From positions 1,233,110 through 1,297,109 of the forward strand of contig NZ_CP123991.1 in NCBI RefSeq assembly GCF_029919255.1: DNA of 64,000 nt, given 5' to 3'. A model generated the notes under the pieces. The model was not told the origin of the DNA and did not search any database. It saw nothing but the letters and a program-made list of their open reading frames with translations. This document shows, piece by piece, positions 20,575-31,478 of the stretch (its first letter is position 1; every line of letters starts with the position of its first letter). Origin of the DNA: a cyanobacterium endosymbiont of Epithemia clementina EcSB (GTDB lineage: Bacteria; Cyanobacteriota; Cyanobacteriia; Cyanobacteriales; Microcystaceae). The position numbers were made by a program, and so were the translations under genes.

Positions 20575-20913
20575 TTAATCTTCATCTAGTGCCGGAAAAG
20601 CTTCTTCAATTTTCCATAAACTATCTTTGTTTTCAATAACCCAACTACGAGTTTCTGGTGTCAACTGCTCCCAAACAACATCAATTGGAATATGGGGAGA
20701 TGCATACTGGTATTTTTCTCCAAATTTCTTTAAATCTTCGGCAACGTTGTCAGAAATACCAAAGTAAGACCAATCAACTTCGAGTCTCATCCCAGAGACA
20801 CCACCCGTTGGATCAAAAATCAATTGCCCGGTTCTCACTAAATCGGCAAAGTGTCTGGGTTCAAGTCCGGTGATTTCCTGGATTTCTTTTGCTCGGTTAT
20901 TAGTTTGTTTCAT
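20575..20913 (-). CDS. Conserved cyanobacterial hypothetical protein
   Basis: 112 residues, soluble and acidic, without signal peptide or membrane helix. Sequence features are ITGLEPRHFADLVRTGQL near 14-31, FDPTGGVSGMRLEVDWSYFG near 33-52, and a Trp/Glu-rich tail ending in EEAFPALDED. The composition is well conserved in style and codon use compared with other intact genes here. I recognise it as a widespread cyanobacterial protein but know no function. A 42-bp palindrome follows its stop. The CAT at 20911-20913 (ATG on the minus strand) is the only good start. Confidence 0.75.
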   Translation of the reverse strand: MKQTNNRAKEIQEITGLEPRHFADLVRTGQLIFDPTGGVSGMRLEVDWSYFGISDNVAEDLKKFGEKYQYASPHIPIDVVWEQLTPETRSWVIENKDSLWKIEEAFPALDED

Positions 20914-22299
20914 AGGGTTTTATTCCTATACAGTTATATATCTATTTATACCTATTAAGGGTACAAAAATCAACCCCTCTTGCTTAAGAATCTTTACTTT
21001 AGATATTTTTGAATCAATTCAAAAAAATTGAAATTTAGTTGACATTAATAGTTTCCATAATCACTATAGTGTGGAGAAATTGATTAAGTTAAGTTTAGTG
21101 GTTGATAAAGAGCCCTTTATCATGAAGGTTGCTATCTTCATTTAGAACTTAAATTTTGATACCTACTGTTCCCGTTAGCTATACTTAAATCTTATATGCG
21201 ACAAAATATAGTTACTTATGTGAGATTTTAAAATCTCACATAAGTAACTCCTCAGAAAAGTTAACAAGAATTAATACTTGATTTATACTCACCTAAGTAT
21301 AAGTCAGTAAAATTGCGAGTAAAAATGTTAAGACCTTACGAAACTACTAATCTATAAACTTAAATCATGCCAAGATTTTTATATAAAGTCTTTCGGTAGG
21401 TCAATGGGATCCTTTGCTACTATAGTAACAATATGAAGAAAAGAAAAGTTCTTAAATCTTAGAGACTAGATTGATATTTTTTGTCAAATTAAATGCAGGT
21501 TCAACACAATAAAAAATTGTGGAGTCACTATTATAATTTGTCAAGTAACTAATCAAGTTTTAAAACTTAGGCTACTTAGCTAAAAACAATATAAATATAT
21601 AAGATTTATATGTGTTCTAGAACAAAGACTGGTGTTAAGCAAAACAAAAACAAGTATTGCAGTAAAACTAAAAGTTAACCAGTTTTACTTTTCTCTATTT
21701 TGTAGTTTGCCAATTGTCTTTATCTCAAACATAAATTTTAGTTAACGCTTTAACTTCTATCTAATAGATTAGAGATAAATCGCATTAACTGACTAACTTT
21801 TAATATTATTTATTGGATTCATTTTTTAAACTAATTTAAATCTTCCTTTCTCAGCTATAATGTATTTTTAAATTTATTAATTAGGAGGTCAATATTCTGC
21901 CTTTTTTAAAAAAATAAATTCTATAATTTTCTCTTTTATTTTGAAGGTTCTTTCTTTGATTTATAGGTAAATTTTTGCTAAAAAAATATTAAGTAAAGTA
22001 GTATCAATAAACTAATTAATGTAGAGTAGACTTCTACTCTCATTGATAATGAGTCAAAAATAATCGAGATATTTTGTAACAATATGTCTACAATTGCTAC
22101 AAAACGCTTAACATTAAGATTTTAAGCATTTTGTAGTTTTTAAAAAAACTATCTTTAAATAGATAGTTATTTTTAATCTTTTTAAAGTAATTAATAGTAG
22201 AGCAACAGAAACGTATATTTAATGCTATTTCTTATTTTGTGAATTTATTTTCTTTAAAAAAAAACTTGATAAAGAAGCTGTTAGAAGATAATAGTCTAG
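20914..22299. other. Gene-free stretch with palindromes
   Basis: No intact or recognisable broken gene. A perfect palindrome lies at 21211-21248. Two more hairpins lie at about 22094-22137 (14-bp arms, one mismatch, CTACAAAACGCTTA) and 22142-22172 (AAAAACTATCT/AGATAGTTATTTT). The latter pair lies just beyond the 3' end of the dead kinase, as terminators might. Confidence 0.5.
21211..21248. repeat. 38-bp perfect palindrome
   Basis: GTTACTTATGTGAGATTTT followed immediately by its exact complement. No loop and no T run. Isolated in non-coding DNA. Confidence 0.8.
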
Positions 22300-23080
22300 A
22301 TTTTATCTGCCTAAATTAATGTTTTCTAAAGCTTGTTTTTCATTTTTACAGCAATTTTTTACATTAATGGAAATTAATGTAGTTGACCATCGTTTGAGAT
22401 AGAGTTTAATCTTAACTTAGTTTTCTAATTTAAAACTACCTTCTTTTTTAGGTAACTCAGCTAAAGAAATTCCTGTCAATAGATGAATCAAAGTAGTTCT
22501 TAAAGCCTATAAATTGGATGGAGGGAATGCTTATCCCAAAAATTGTTTTAAGGAAGTAAAACCACTAGTTGCCACAATTTAGTGACATTAGTTTGGTCCT
22601 AAACTGCTCCAAAATCAATTAAATCAATTTGTTTATCTTCTTTAAAAATCAAGTTACTAAGTTTAATATCTTGATCTTAAACTGGGGATGTAGTCGATGA
22701 AGATAGATGAGTATCTTGAGAATTTCAGTCGCAATAAATCAAATTCTTTGTTCTGAAAATGTTTCTCTTTGGTCCAAAATTTCTGGTAAAAATATCCCTA
22801 GGATATAGTCTTGTACCAAGGCAAACCAAGAAATGCCATAACTATTTTCTAGAGCAACCTCAAAATAGTTTCGATAGCCAGGAATACGAGGGTGATTTAG
22901 AGCTTGTAAAACTTAGAATTCTCTTTTAAACAAAAATATAAAATTGTTACCACTGCATGTGGGGACTAAAAGCCAACAATTTTAATATCACTTTTTTATA
23001 AGATTTTGGACGAAATAGAAAGTCAACAAAATCTAACTATTTCAAGCCTAATAAATTAGACTAACTTGTCGAAACATCTT
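22300..23080 (-). pseudogene. Decayed Ser/Thr protein kinase
   Basis: Read on the minus strand across frames, this stretch shows the kinase fold in order: N-lobe pieces (FKREF, then LQALNHPRIPGYRNYFEVAL), hinge ISWFALVQDYI, helix LPEILDQRETFSEQR, TEILKILIYLHRLHP before the catalytic loop, DKQIDLIDFGAV containing the DFG motif at about 22605-22620, then LIHLLTGISLAELPKKEG and finally KRWSTTL...KQALENINLG near 22310. At least four in-frame stops and several frame shifts interrupt it, and the HRD loop is scrambled. It was a cyanobacterial Hanks-type kinase and cannot be functional now. Confidence 0.85.
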
Positions 23081-23336
23081 TAATTAGCCATTTTAAATCA
23101 TGAGCTAACCAAGTTTTATATTCAACAGCAGTTTGTCCCAAGTAGATTTGTAATTGGCAATATTTTTAGATAAAAACCAGAATGTAAACATAATTTTTAT
23201 CCAAAAAATTGATAATCAATTATTTTTTTTATTTCTAAAACCTTTTATTAAAAGGAGGAAAAAAGAAAATGACTATCTATCAATTCCCTCCGGAGGAGAG
23301 TTAGGGTGGAGCTATTTCTGTTTCAAAAAGAGGTGA

Positions 23337-24641
23337 TTATTCATTGTTCATTCTCGAAGCAATATTATTCCAAGTATCTGCCGCATCTTGAACTGCTTGT
23401 TCAACAGTTTTTTCTTTAAGCATGGCAGCCTGTAAATTTTCGTAAATAATCTGTTGCAGCTTATTAATATTTGTCATCGACGGAATTAACACTTCAGCAT
23501 CTTCAAGCTGCATTGCACTAACTTGAAGGGCTTGAGTGATGAGAGTTGTAGTCTCAGACTGTTTTTTTAAGTCTTCTATGTACAGTTTGACACCCTCTAC
23601 TGTCGAAGGAAGAACATTCGCTTGTTTGGCAAACCTCAGTTGATTTTCCGTATTGGTGACAAAAAGAGCAAATTTCACTCCATCGTCTGGTTTATCAGTA
23701 TCACGGGGAATAATTAAATTCATCACTGCCACATTTTTTTTGCCTGTTTTTCCCGTAATTTGGGGAGCAGCCGCCGAAACTTTAGCAATAGTAGGAGCAT
23801 TGTTTTCGATACTGGCTAAAGATTCGACCCCTGAGGAAAGTAAAGCTGTTTGTCCTGACTGATATAAATCGATCGCATGGCGATGTCCTTGGGTTAAAAC
23901 TTCAGGAGGTAACAAGTCATTTTGATACATATCAACCCAATAGCCAAACGCGGCAACACCTTCAGGGGTATTAAAAGCAGCTTTTCTTTGTTTGTCCACT
24001 AGCTGAACTCCCATCTGCACTAAAGATTCCAAAACCTCCCCAGAATCTCCAGGTACAAAAGTAATAAACATGGCATATTTGCCCGTTTCGTTGTGGAATG
24101 TTTTTGCAAATTCGGCCAACCCGGCAAAGGTTTTTGGCGGGGTTTTAAGATTAGCTTGAGAGAGCAATTCTTGATTATAAAGGGTAATATGGGTAGTTAA
24201 GTACCAAGGAATGCCAAAATTAACATCGCCGAGCGTGCTTGCTTGCCAAATTTTAGGTAAATATTGCTGTTGAACCTCCGGAGAAACGTAGGATTTTAAG
24301 TTTAACCAAGCGTTATGACTAGCCAGTTGAGAAGCAAAATTAGGATTAAGGTTAACCACATCGGGGGCAGTTTTTGCAGACACTGTTGTTAAAATTTTGC
24401 TTTCCATAGCTTCCCAAGGTATATCTATCCAACGGATACTTATCTCTGGATTCTTCTTCTCAAAGGAATTGATAATCTCCGTGAAATAAGTAGTAAATTT
24501 AGGTTGAAGCTGCATTGTCCAAAATTCTAACTCTTGATTAGATGCTGTCGGAACTCCAGGGTTGCAACTGATGAGCCAGCTTACAACAAATCCCAAAAAA
24601 CACCAAAGGACAAGTGGTCTAGGTTTTACAAATCTATGCAT
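23337..24641 (-). CDS. ABC transporter sugar-type solute-binding lipoprotein
   Basis: 434 residues. A signal sequence (about 8-25) ends in the lipobox LISC with lipidated Cys26, so the mature protein is anchored in the cytoplasmic or outer membrane facing the periplasm. The body matches family 1 extracellular solute-binding proteins (UgpB/MalE/GgtB-like): ELEFWTMQL at the start, PEISIRWIDIPW, APDVVNLNP, FGIPWYLTTHITLYNQELL, and the late LIIPRDTDKPDDG. Ligands in the family are oligosaccharides, glycerol phosphates or glucosylglycerol; the sequence does not decide which. No permease or ATPase gene is beside it, so it must work with subunits encoded elsewhere or be an orphan. Full length and intact, suggesting a selected uptake function. 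Confidence 0.9.
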   Translation of the reverse strand: MHRFVKPRPLVLWCFLGFVVSWLISCNPGVPTASNQELEFWTMQLQPKFTTYFTEIINSFEKKNPEISIRWIDIPWEAMESKILTTVSAKTAPDVVNLNPNFASQLASHNAWLNLKSYVSPEVQQQYLPKIWQASTLGDVNFGIPWYLTTHITLYNQELLSQANLKTPPKTFAGLAEFAKTFHNETGKYAMFITFVPGDSGEVLESLVQMGVQLVDKQRKAAFNTPEGVAAFGYWVDMYQNDLLPPEVLTQGHRHAIDLYQSGQTALLSSGVESLASIENNAPTIAKVSAAAPQITGKTGKKNVAVMNLIIPRDTDKPDDGVKFALFVTNTENQLRFAKQANVLPSTVEGVKLYIEDLKKQSETTTLITQALQVSAMQLEDAEVLIPSMTNINKLQQIIYENLQAAMLKEKTVEQAVQDAADTWNNIASRMNNE

Positions 24642-26765
24642 TGTTTGCCAATGGGAAATAGAAGCAATATTCTTAAGTTTAAGACTAATGGATTTATATT
24701 TAGAGTAGATTCACAATCTCCCCTAAAAGAACTGAACTCCTTGAAAAATTTAAGCTAAACCAGATTCTATGATCAGGAAGTTTATCTAAAGTCCTCACCA
24801 ACCAATTCTACAGTGATTTAGGTGTAGTAGCTTCTAGAATAATTTATATTAGATCATCTTAAGTCCTTATTTAAAATACTTTTAGGGATTCTAGTTAAAA
24901 ATTACTCCCGAGAGGTTTGATTGAGTCCAACTGTCCAAACGTAAGCAAACCTATTGGGTTGTCTAAGTTTTGTAGTGCGGAAGTTACTTCAATTTTTTTG
25001 AAGAGGACATAATATCTAACTCTTTTTTCTGAGAGCATTTTAAAATGTTTTTTATTTTCTTCCTTCCAATTTTTTTCTTCTACTTCTTAGAAAATCCTAT
25101 AATTTCTCTCTTCTTTTTAAGAAATATCTAGGAATTATTTTTCTGATCATATGTCCTAATAGTCTCATCCAATTTAGAATTTATTAAACTACTTATCTCC
25201 TCTATATAGGAATAATCTTTCTGCTTTTATTATGCAAAATATTTTTGGGTAGAAAACAGTTTTAATAGTTCTTGTCTTTTTAATTAGACTAGCTAAATTT
25301 TAGGCTAGTTTGCATCTAGAGATCGCTATATTAAAAATATTTAACTATTTTAAAATTTACTTATTAATAAGATATTAATCAGGCAATTAAATTAATTAAA
25401 AGATAAGTTTATAGCTTTACTATTTTTGATTAGATTAGAATCTAATGATTTATTTAATAAGTTATTTTACTGATCTATAACACCCTATCTAGGATATTAT
25501 ACCTTGTTTATTTTTCTGATATTTCCTTTGCAAAAAACAGTCTTAACAAAAATTATATTCTTTTTTATTTCTTTTATATTTAATTTCTTAAAATTGTTGT
25601 AAATGGCATATTAATTTGCATATTAATTATTTATAATCCTACATCGATATTACTTAATCACTGTTATTATTATGTTTTTTAAGGATGTTTATAAAACAGT
25701 AACAAGAGATAAATTCTATCTTTCACACCAACTGTGTAACTAAAGATACCATTGATGGTTTTAATGTAAATACGAGTATTCACGAGTATTTTAGGAGATA
25801 ATAAAAAAATAGATTTCGACAAAAGTGCTGAAAGTTGTATGATTTTTACCTTTACCTGTCTTTCTAAAACCTTAGATTAAGCCTTAGTCAAATCTATTGT
25901 CTGGACTTTAACTTTAAATAAACTTTCTACTGCTAAGACATTTGCCCTATTATTAAACTTAACTGGTTGCCAATTTTACACATAGATCATCGGTGAAATA
26001 CTATGATTACTAACCCGAATACACTCTTATTGAATTATCTGTATAGAAATGAAAAATATAAAAAATTAAACCCAAGTTCAATACTCCATATTTAACGTAA
26101 TAACTCCAGTAAAAACGGATAAAATTTTACCTCTAGTTAAAGAAAGTATTTAGAAATAGTTAATAGAAAAAATATTTTCAACCATTAAAGTTGTACTCAA
26201 GAACAACTTCGAGCCAATAATTACTACTATTTTCACAACTAATTTATCCTAAAAAAATTTTTTAACTTAACTTTTAGCCCAACTACCTTAATTCGATTTT
26301 TAACTAATTAAAGCAAGATGGCTTTCTTCTCCATGCTGGGAAAAGTTCAACTACTAACTTAATCCGGTTTGAATATCACCTCTAAGAGAGAGCAGTTGAA
26401 CAACTTCTATGATATGACTCAGTTCAACTTATTGAAGAATTTATGCAGTTGAAAAAGCTCTCACTAAAGAACTGGTTAGAATTACGACAGAACGTGCCCC
26501 AATAACTTTGAGAAGTTGAGTAAACCTAATAGTTTTTTTGTTCTGGTTAAGGAACGAACTGTATGATTCAATATATTCTGTATGCTTTTCGGAAATTCCA
26601 TAATGGATAAAATGAAGTCGTGTCACAAGAACAAGTTAAAAGTGTATCCCAACTAGGAAGGTAAAATTAATTACCTATTATAAATTAACTTGATTTTTTT
26701 TAGTATCTATGTTTAAGATCCGAGATAATTTATGAATTTCATCGGTAATTATGGTTTGAACTTCA
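24642..26765. other. 2.1-kb gap with broken genes
   Basis: The minus strand at about 25790-26010 reads NRANVLAVESLFKVKVQTIDL and LERQVKVKIIQLSALL in one frame with a single stop between: a decayed gene of unknown family. The plus strand near 26430-26520 reads VEKALTKELVRITTERAPIT before a stop, again a fragment. A GAGTATTCACGAGTATT mini-tandem lies at about 25774-25790. DNA at about 25255-25320 resembles 17610-17665. Confidence 0.4.
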
Positions 26766-27344
26766 ATGATAATGTTACTTGCACGCCTACAGTCTTTGAC
26801 TACCATTGCTCTGATTCCCGTGAGTTTATTGATTCCAAAAATGTCCTCTCTACCCGTCGTTGCTGGGAATGCAGATTGGAATCAATTCGATGTCTGTATC
26901 ACTGAAATTGCCCAATATGGGGTCGAACAAGACAAAGCTGCATTAGCCTGTTCCGATGCACTGATTCCTAAAGAGTTATCCCAATGTGTTACCATGATTA
27001 ATGGAGCTACTCCTATTGAAGGGGATGATGCCCTTAGTGCTTGTTATCAGGTGAGGCGACCTATTGATTTAGGTCACTGTGTGGCGGATATTTATAATGC
27101 AATTCCTAATCTTTCTTTAACATCTACTGAAACATCTACTGAAAACTTGCCAACTACTTTAACAGAACCTTTTTTGTTAACTCTTTTGACTGCCTGTCGA
27201 GCAAGTTTGCGTCCAGGGCATTATTCAGAATGTGTCATTGCAGTCAACCGAAATCTCCCTGATGTAACTCCGATTAAAGCATTAAACATGTGTCTTGCGG
27301 CTGAAGATTTTCCTAGTGCTTTGTTTCCTGTTCACGAACCATAA
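26766..27344 (+). CDS. Secreted cysteine-repeat protein of unknown function
   Basis: 192 residues. A signal peptide (about 3-33, cleavage near VVAG) is followed by a domain with eight cysteines: C44, C62, C74, C93, C105, C144, C156, C176. Pairs 62/74, 93/105 and 144/156 each have exactly 12-residue spacing and lie in repeats of the form AC...ELSQCVTMI, DLGHCVADI and YSECVIAV, with a period of 31 residues for the first two. The third is delayed by 8 residues, matching a 12-bp tandem duplication (TSTE twice, DNA at about 27119-27142). Disulfides in the periplasm are likely. I recognise it only as a cyanobacterial conserved hypothetical. M3 is an alternative start. Confidence 0.7.
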   Translation: MIMLLARLQSLTTIALIPVSLLIPKMSSLPVVAGNADWNQFDVCITEIAQYGVEQDKAALACSDALIPKELSQCVTMINGATPIEGDDALSACYQVRRPIDLGHCVADIYNAIPNLSLTSTETSTENLPTTLTEPFLLTLLTACRASLRPGHYSECVIAVNRNLPDVTPIKALNMCLAAEDFPSALFPVHEP

Positions 27345-28024
27345 AATAAGTTATCTATTGATAGTCTTCCATCCTCAATCACTATCGTGATTTCGCAGGG
27401 GATGTCAAGACAATCTTATTAGTAACGATGGAAGAGAAGAAAAAAATTACTTATACAAAACGCCTATACGCTCAATATATTTAGGCTAAAAATTTAGTTA
27501 ACTGCAGATGATTATTTTAGATAATCACTAAGTAATTAATTAAGTTAGCTAGTCTTTCAATTATCAAAAATACGAAGTTCAATAATCTTGAAAACACAAA
27601 TTACTATTATTTAAATATAATGAATAAAAATAATATCTTTTACTTGAAGATGTAACTGAACTGAGCCTCTGAACTCAGGAGGTTTCAGTAAAATGATTTA
27701 AACAATATGTAGGGAAAAATTTATTAGCTGTAACTAATTTAAAAGAACTAATTGCAGAAATTCGAAGACATGACGATATTTTACTTAAGGAAAGTCACTA
27801 TTGACTAGAAAGTTTATCTTGACTATTTTATCGTTAGTTAATTATTAGAATGAATGCTAAAAATATTGTTGATTATATCATAAAAATCTGTGTGATTCTG
27901 CGATTAGAAAAAATAGTTATTGATAAAACAATTAACTCATTATGAAGATGGTGAGTATTTCTTTGAAAATATATTTTCATATTATTGTTTTTGCTATGAT
28001 GGAAAAATATTTAATTTTAAACCT
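27345..28024. other. Intergenic gap with a gene fragment
   Basis: After the cysteine-repeat gene a long-looped inverted repeat TCTTCCATC ... GATGGAAGA (27365-27436) may end its transcript. The plus strand near 27690-27800 reads KQYVGKNLLAVTNLKELIAE then RRHDDILLKESHY in one frame and stops: an unidentified fragment. Confidence 0.35.
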
Positions 28025-29365
28025 CTATAATTTTTCTCGTAAACGATAAATAAGAGTATGAGGATCAACTTCACTAATAATATTTTGGATAATAGTACTT
28101 GGACCTACCGGACTCCAACTACAGCCTTTCTCTAAATACTCTTGAGCCGCTTTCCCAACAATGTAAGCATAATACCCGGCAATTCCACCCTGCATTGTAG
28201 CTGTACTCCCATACGTCATTAATGCGGCTGGACTTTCAAAAAAACTAACGGCAGCAAAAGTACTTTTTCCAATTCCCAAAACGAATAAGGTGATCAGTTC
28301 CCCTAATAATAAGCCTCCTGAACTAACAAGAATTTTTTTCCAAAGTTTTCCCGCCTCATAACTGGTAATAGGCAATCCATACAATCGAGCTAAAGCTCGA
28401 ATTAAAGCCAAATCAGTTATCGTCCCTCCAATAATATCTAAAAAGGCAAGAGGATTAATTGCAACAGCTAGGGCTTTAGATTTAGTAAAATTCCAAATAA
28501 TAGTCTCTGCTTCTTTTTGACGAATTTCCAGGGTTTTTCTGGCAATATTCTCTTCTGCTTCTTTTGCTTGCATTAAGACATTTAAAGATAATAATGATCG
28601 CCCTTCTTGATTCAGAACAGTTAATATTTTTTGGCGTAACTCCTCTACTTGAGGAGATGGCGTTTCCCATTCTTCTGTCACTTTACCATCAGGATATTGA
28701 ACCTTTACAAGAATAGGTTGGGGTTGAGCCGCTACCCTAACAATTTCTTCGGGAGAAAGAATAGGATTTTTCTTGTCTATTTTTATTGCTTGTAATTGTT
28801 GATAAATTTCTTGACAATCTTGGTAAGGATAAAGATCAATTTTATTGAACACTAAAATTAGGGGCTTTTGACTACGTTGCAGTTGCTCTAATGCTTCATA
28901 TTCAGTACGAGTAATATCCCCCGCTACCACAAACAGAATTAAGTCAGCTTGATAGGCTACTTCTCTAGCCATATTTGCCCTAGTTTCTCCTTCAATCTCA
29001 TCTAGTCCAGGGGTATCAATAAATTCTACGTAAACTTTACCGCCAGGAGGTGTCCAGCGAACAGATTTCGGCCACTGAGTCACCCCATGCAGAGGACCTG
29101 TATCGAGAAGTGTTTGTCCAATCAAAGCATTAATAACAGCAGACTTACCTCGACTTACTAAACCAAAAGTCGCAATTCTAATGACATTTTGTTCAAGTTT
29201 ATCTAAAGCTCCTTTGAGGATTTGTAAATCTTTACGAACAGCAGCTTGGAGTTTAGGATCAGGGGGACGATTCCAATGACGACGAAAACTCCCATACCAA
29301 GACAGAGCATGCTGAAGGCTAGCATGAGCTTGTTGAAGATGAATTTCCTGTCGAGAAGAAGGCAT
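28025..29365 (-). CDS. Era-like GTPase with C-terminal DUF697-type membrane domain
   Basis: 446 residues. The GTPase domain spans about 60-250: G1 loop GLVSRGKS (68-75), G3 DTPG (117-120), G4 NKID (174-177). The C-terminal third is hydrophobic with segments around 295-320, 340-365 and 375-400, matching the DUF697 region found in cyanobacterial and plastid GTP-binding membrane proteins. It should be a membrane-associated GTPase; members are thought to act in membrane or division-related processes, but no role is established. G1 has R-G-K-S rather than a classical GxxxxGKS with Gly in every usual place, but the Lys-Ser pair is kept. It stands alone. Confidence 0.88.
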   Translation of the reverse strand: MPSSRQEIHLQQAHASLQHALSWYGSFRRHWNRPPDPKLQAAVRKDLQILKGALDKLEQNVIRIATFGLVSRGKSAVINALIGQTLLDTGPLHGVTQWPKSVRWTPPGGKVYVEFIDTPGLDEIEGETRANMAREVAYQADLILFVVAGDITRTEYEALEQLQRSQKPLILVFNKIDLYPYQDCQEIYQQLQAIKIDKKNPILSPEEIVRVAAQPQPILVKVQYPDGKVTEEWETPSPQVEELRQKILTVLNQEGRSLLSLNVLMQAKEAEENIARKTLEIRQKEAETIIWNFTKSKALAVAINPLAFLDIIGGTITDLALIRALARLYGLPITSYEAGKLWKKILVSSGGLLLGELITLFVLGIGKSTFAAVSFFESPAALMTYGSTATMQGGIAGYYAYIVGKAAQEYLEKGCSWSPVGPSTIIQNIISEVDPHTLIYRLREKL

Positions 29366-30700
29366 ATAATTTACACTACCTACTGATTGCTGATGGCAAA
29401 CATTTAGCTAAGTCATAGCGAATATTAACAATTTGAAAAATTCATGACTATAGTCATGACTATAGTATAGAGAGTGACACATCTACAAATTACATTAGAT
29501 ATGCAGTTTCTAACATAGATAAAGCAATGACTACATGATTATGGTAACCGAAAAATGTTCAACAATGACCAAATATCTTAGAAGGTAAGGGAATTAAATT
29601 TTAGTTAAAATGCTCTAAAATAAAGTCGCGATAATTTCAATAATTCATTATTTTTGATTTTGACTTTAATTATTGATTTACTCTTTATACTTCATTGTTA
29701 CTCACTTAATAAAAACTTATAATGCACTAAGTAACTGAGTTCAATTTGTTTTCTGTTTTTTAAATAGACAGTCATTAATTGCACATAATTACTTGAATAT
29801 CCGATGGCAATGTTCGATAAATTAATTTCATTTGATTTAAAAAATATATTTTGCTAAGCTTATTTAAGCTTCAATTATCTTATTAGGATAAATATATAAT
29901 ATTAAATTATAAAGTCTTGAAACACATTGAAAGACTTTATAATTTCTGTTGTCTATAAAAAATAGTTGTTCTTTTATACTTCTATATTTAATTAAAAAGG
30001 ACTCTTTTTTGTGATTTAAAATCGTCAATTTTGGCTGTTTTTATTCATTACATATCATTACTATAAATAATATCAATGCCCAAAAATATCGAAAACCGAT
30101 TACACTATGAACATTGCTATTTAGCAATTAAATACTAAAATTAAATACTAAGTATAGAGATGTGAATTAGAGCTAACAGTTAATTTATTGGGATAAGTCA
30201 TGATAACTATTTCTTATCTTAATAATTTTTTCTTTTTAATTTTAGCGATCACCTATCATCTTTCTCACAGCTCTAGTTCTAAAAAGTAAGTCGGTAAACA
30301 TTCCCTAGCAATTCCTGAAATAATTTTTTTTCCTTAGAAAACTATTTGGCATTATCTTTTATCCACAAGACCTTTTTCCGAATAATTCCATATCTTTAGC
30401 AAAATATTGGTCAAGTATATCCAGCTATTTTATATTTCCTCTTGGAATTAAATTCCACAAGGTTTCTCTCATTAATGGTTATCTAAATCTATAGACAGAC
30501 ATATAATTATACATAGTCCTAGGCTGCTATAGCAGTTAGTTGTTTCCCAAGGGGACTCCAATTTTTTTTTCTGATTGGCTTTAATCCTACTTTAGGTTTA
30601 TAAAAAACTATATATTTATGATAATTTAACTAAGGTAAACACAGTAACCTATAACTAGGTGGACATAAGAAATAAATTAGGAAATTGATTCTGTAGATAT
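29366..30700. other. Gene-free AT-rich stretch
   Basis: Contains a short tandem (ATGACTATAGTCATGACTATAG, at about 29443-29466) just upstream of the GTPase gene and an inverted repeat at 29904-29945 (AAATTATAAAGTCTT arms, 12-base loop). No convincing gene fragment. Confidence 0.45.
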
Positions 30701-31216
30701 GTGGATCGGAGACTAAAACGTCAATCACACAGAAGATTAAGATTTCAGTTTATACGTTCAGAACGAGCAGGATTTAGACTAAGTTCTCTACAACAATCTT
30801 TATCTTCTGAATGTTAGTCCAGTAGAGAATAATCGTATTGATGGCTTTTTAGATTTGCACAATTATGGGTCGTTTATAACCTTTTATATAGTGGTTTCTT
30901 GGGAGCAGGTTGGTATATCATCAGTGCAACACCATCTACGAGTGATGAAAATAGAGGAACGGGATACAATAGTGTTGCTTACATAAAATTAGCTAAGAAT
31001 AATCTAGTTGTCGAAACGATTGACAATATTAATGATAGACGCTCAAACCTATTTGCTTTTTTAGTTACTTGCGACAGCAGCCATTACTTAGTTTTACGTT
31101 ATAAAAACCTCCGTGCAAGTTGGGTAGAACTGGTGGTTCAAGAGAACCATAATCTTGATCTAAGAAGTATGGCATACTCTCGAACAGAGAAGCTCGTTTG
31201 CCATTGTAGACGGTAG
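30701..31216 (+). pseudogene. Probable decayed gene of unknown family
   Basis: The open part (30899-31216, TTG start, 105 codons) reads LGAGWYIISATPSTSDENRG, then FLVTCDSSHYLVLRYKNLRA. Protein-like text continues upstream in another frame (DFSLYVQNEQDLD, LYLLNVSPVENNRIDGFLDL) with stops between. One original gene broken by a frame shift near 30880 is the simplest reading. A textbook terminator lies 128 bp after its stop on the same strand, supporting a real former gene. No family recognised; a truncated but expressed protein cannot be excluded. Confidence 0.4.
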
Positions 31217-31343
31217 ACTTTATAACTAGAACTGAAGTTCTATAAATCTAGTTTCAACTAAATTTTTTCATTTCTAAGTTAGGAAATTAGATTTTAATAC
31301 TGCCTGTTAGATTTTTAGTCACTATCATTTACCCAAAAATCAG

Positions 31344-31388
31344 AAAGAGAGCCAACGACTTTCCATGTTTCGTCTTGGCTCTCTTTTT
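31344..31388 (+). terminator. Rho-independent terminator
   Basis: Stem AAAGAGAGCCAA (31344-31355) pairs exactly with TTGGCTCTCTTT (31375-31386), loop of 19 bases with extra pairing, and the 3' arm runs into a T tract. It is the best canonical terminator in the window and is oriented for plus-strand transcripts, i.e. for the decayed gene ending at 31216. It lies 91 bp from the end of the convergent DALR gene. Confidence 0.8.
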
Positions 31389-31478
31389 GGTTCGCTCCTC
31401 ACACTTGGTAAGAGTATACATAACTCACAGGGATTTGTCACTTTCCTTAAGGAAAATTTTTGATTTGGGCGTCACAAA

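Noticed and set aside
23154-23336. 60-codon plus-strand ORF before the binding-protein gene
   Set aside because: AT-rich random-looking translation; no ribosome site; ends at the edge of the convergent gene.
26441-26626. 61-codon minus-strand ORF
   Set aside because: Lies opposite a plus-strand fragment that reads more like protein (ALTKELVRITTERAP).
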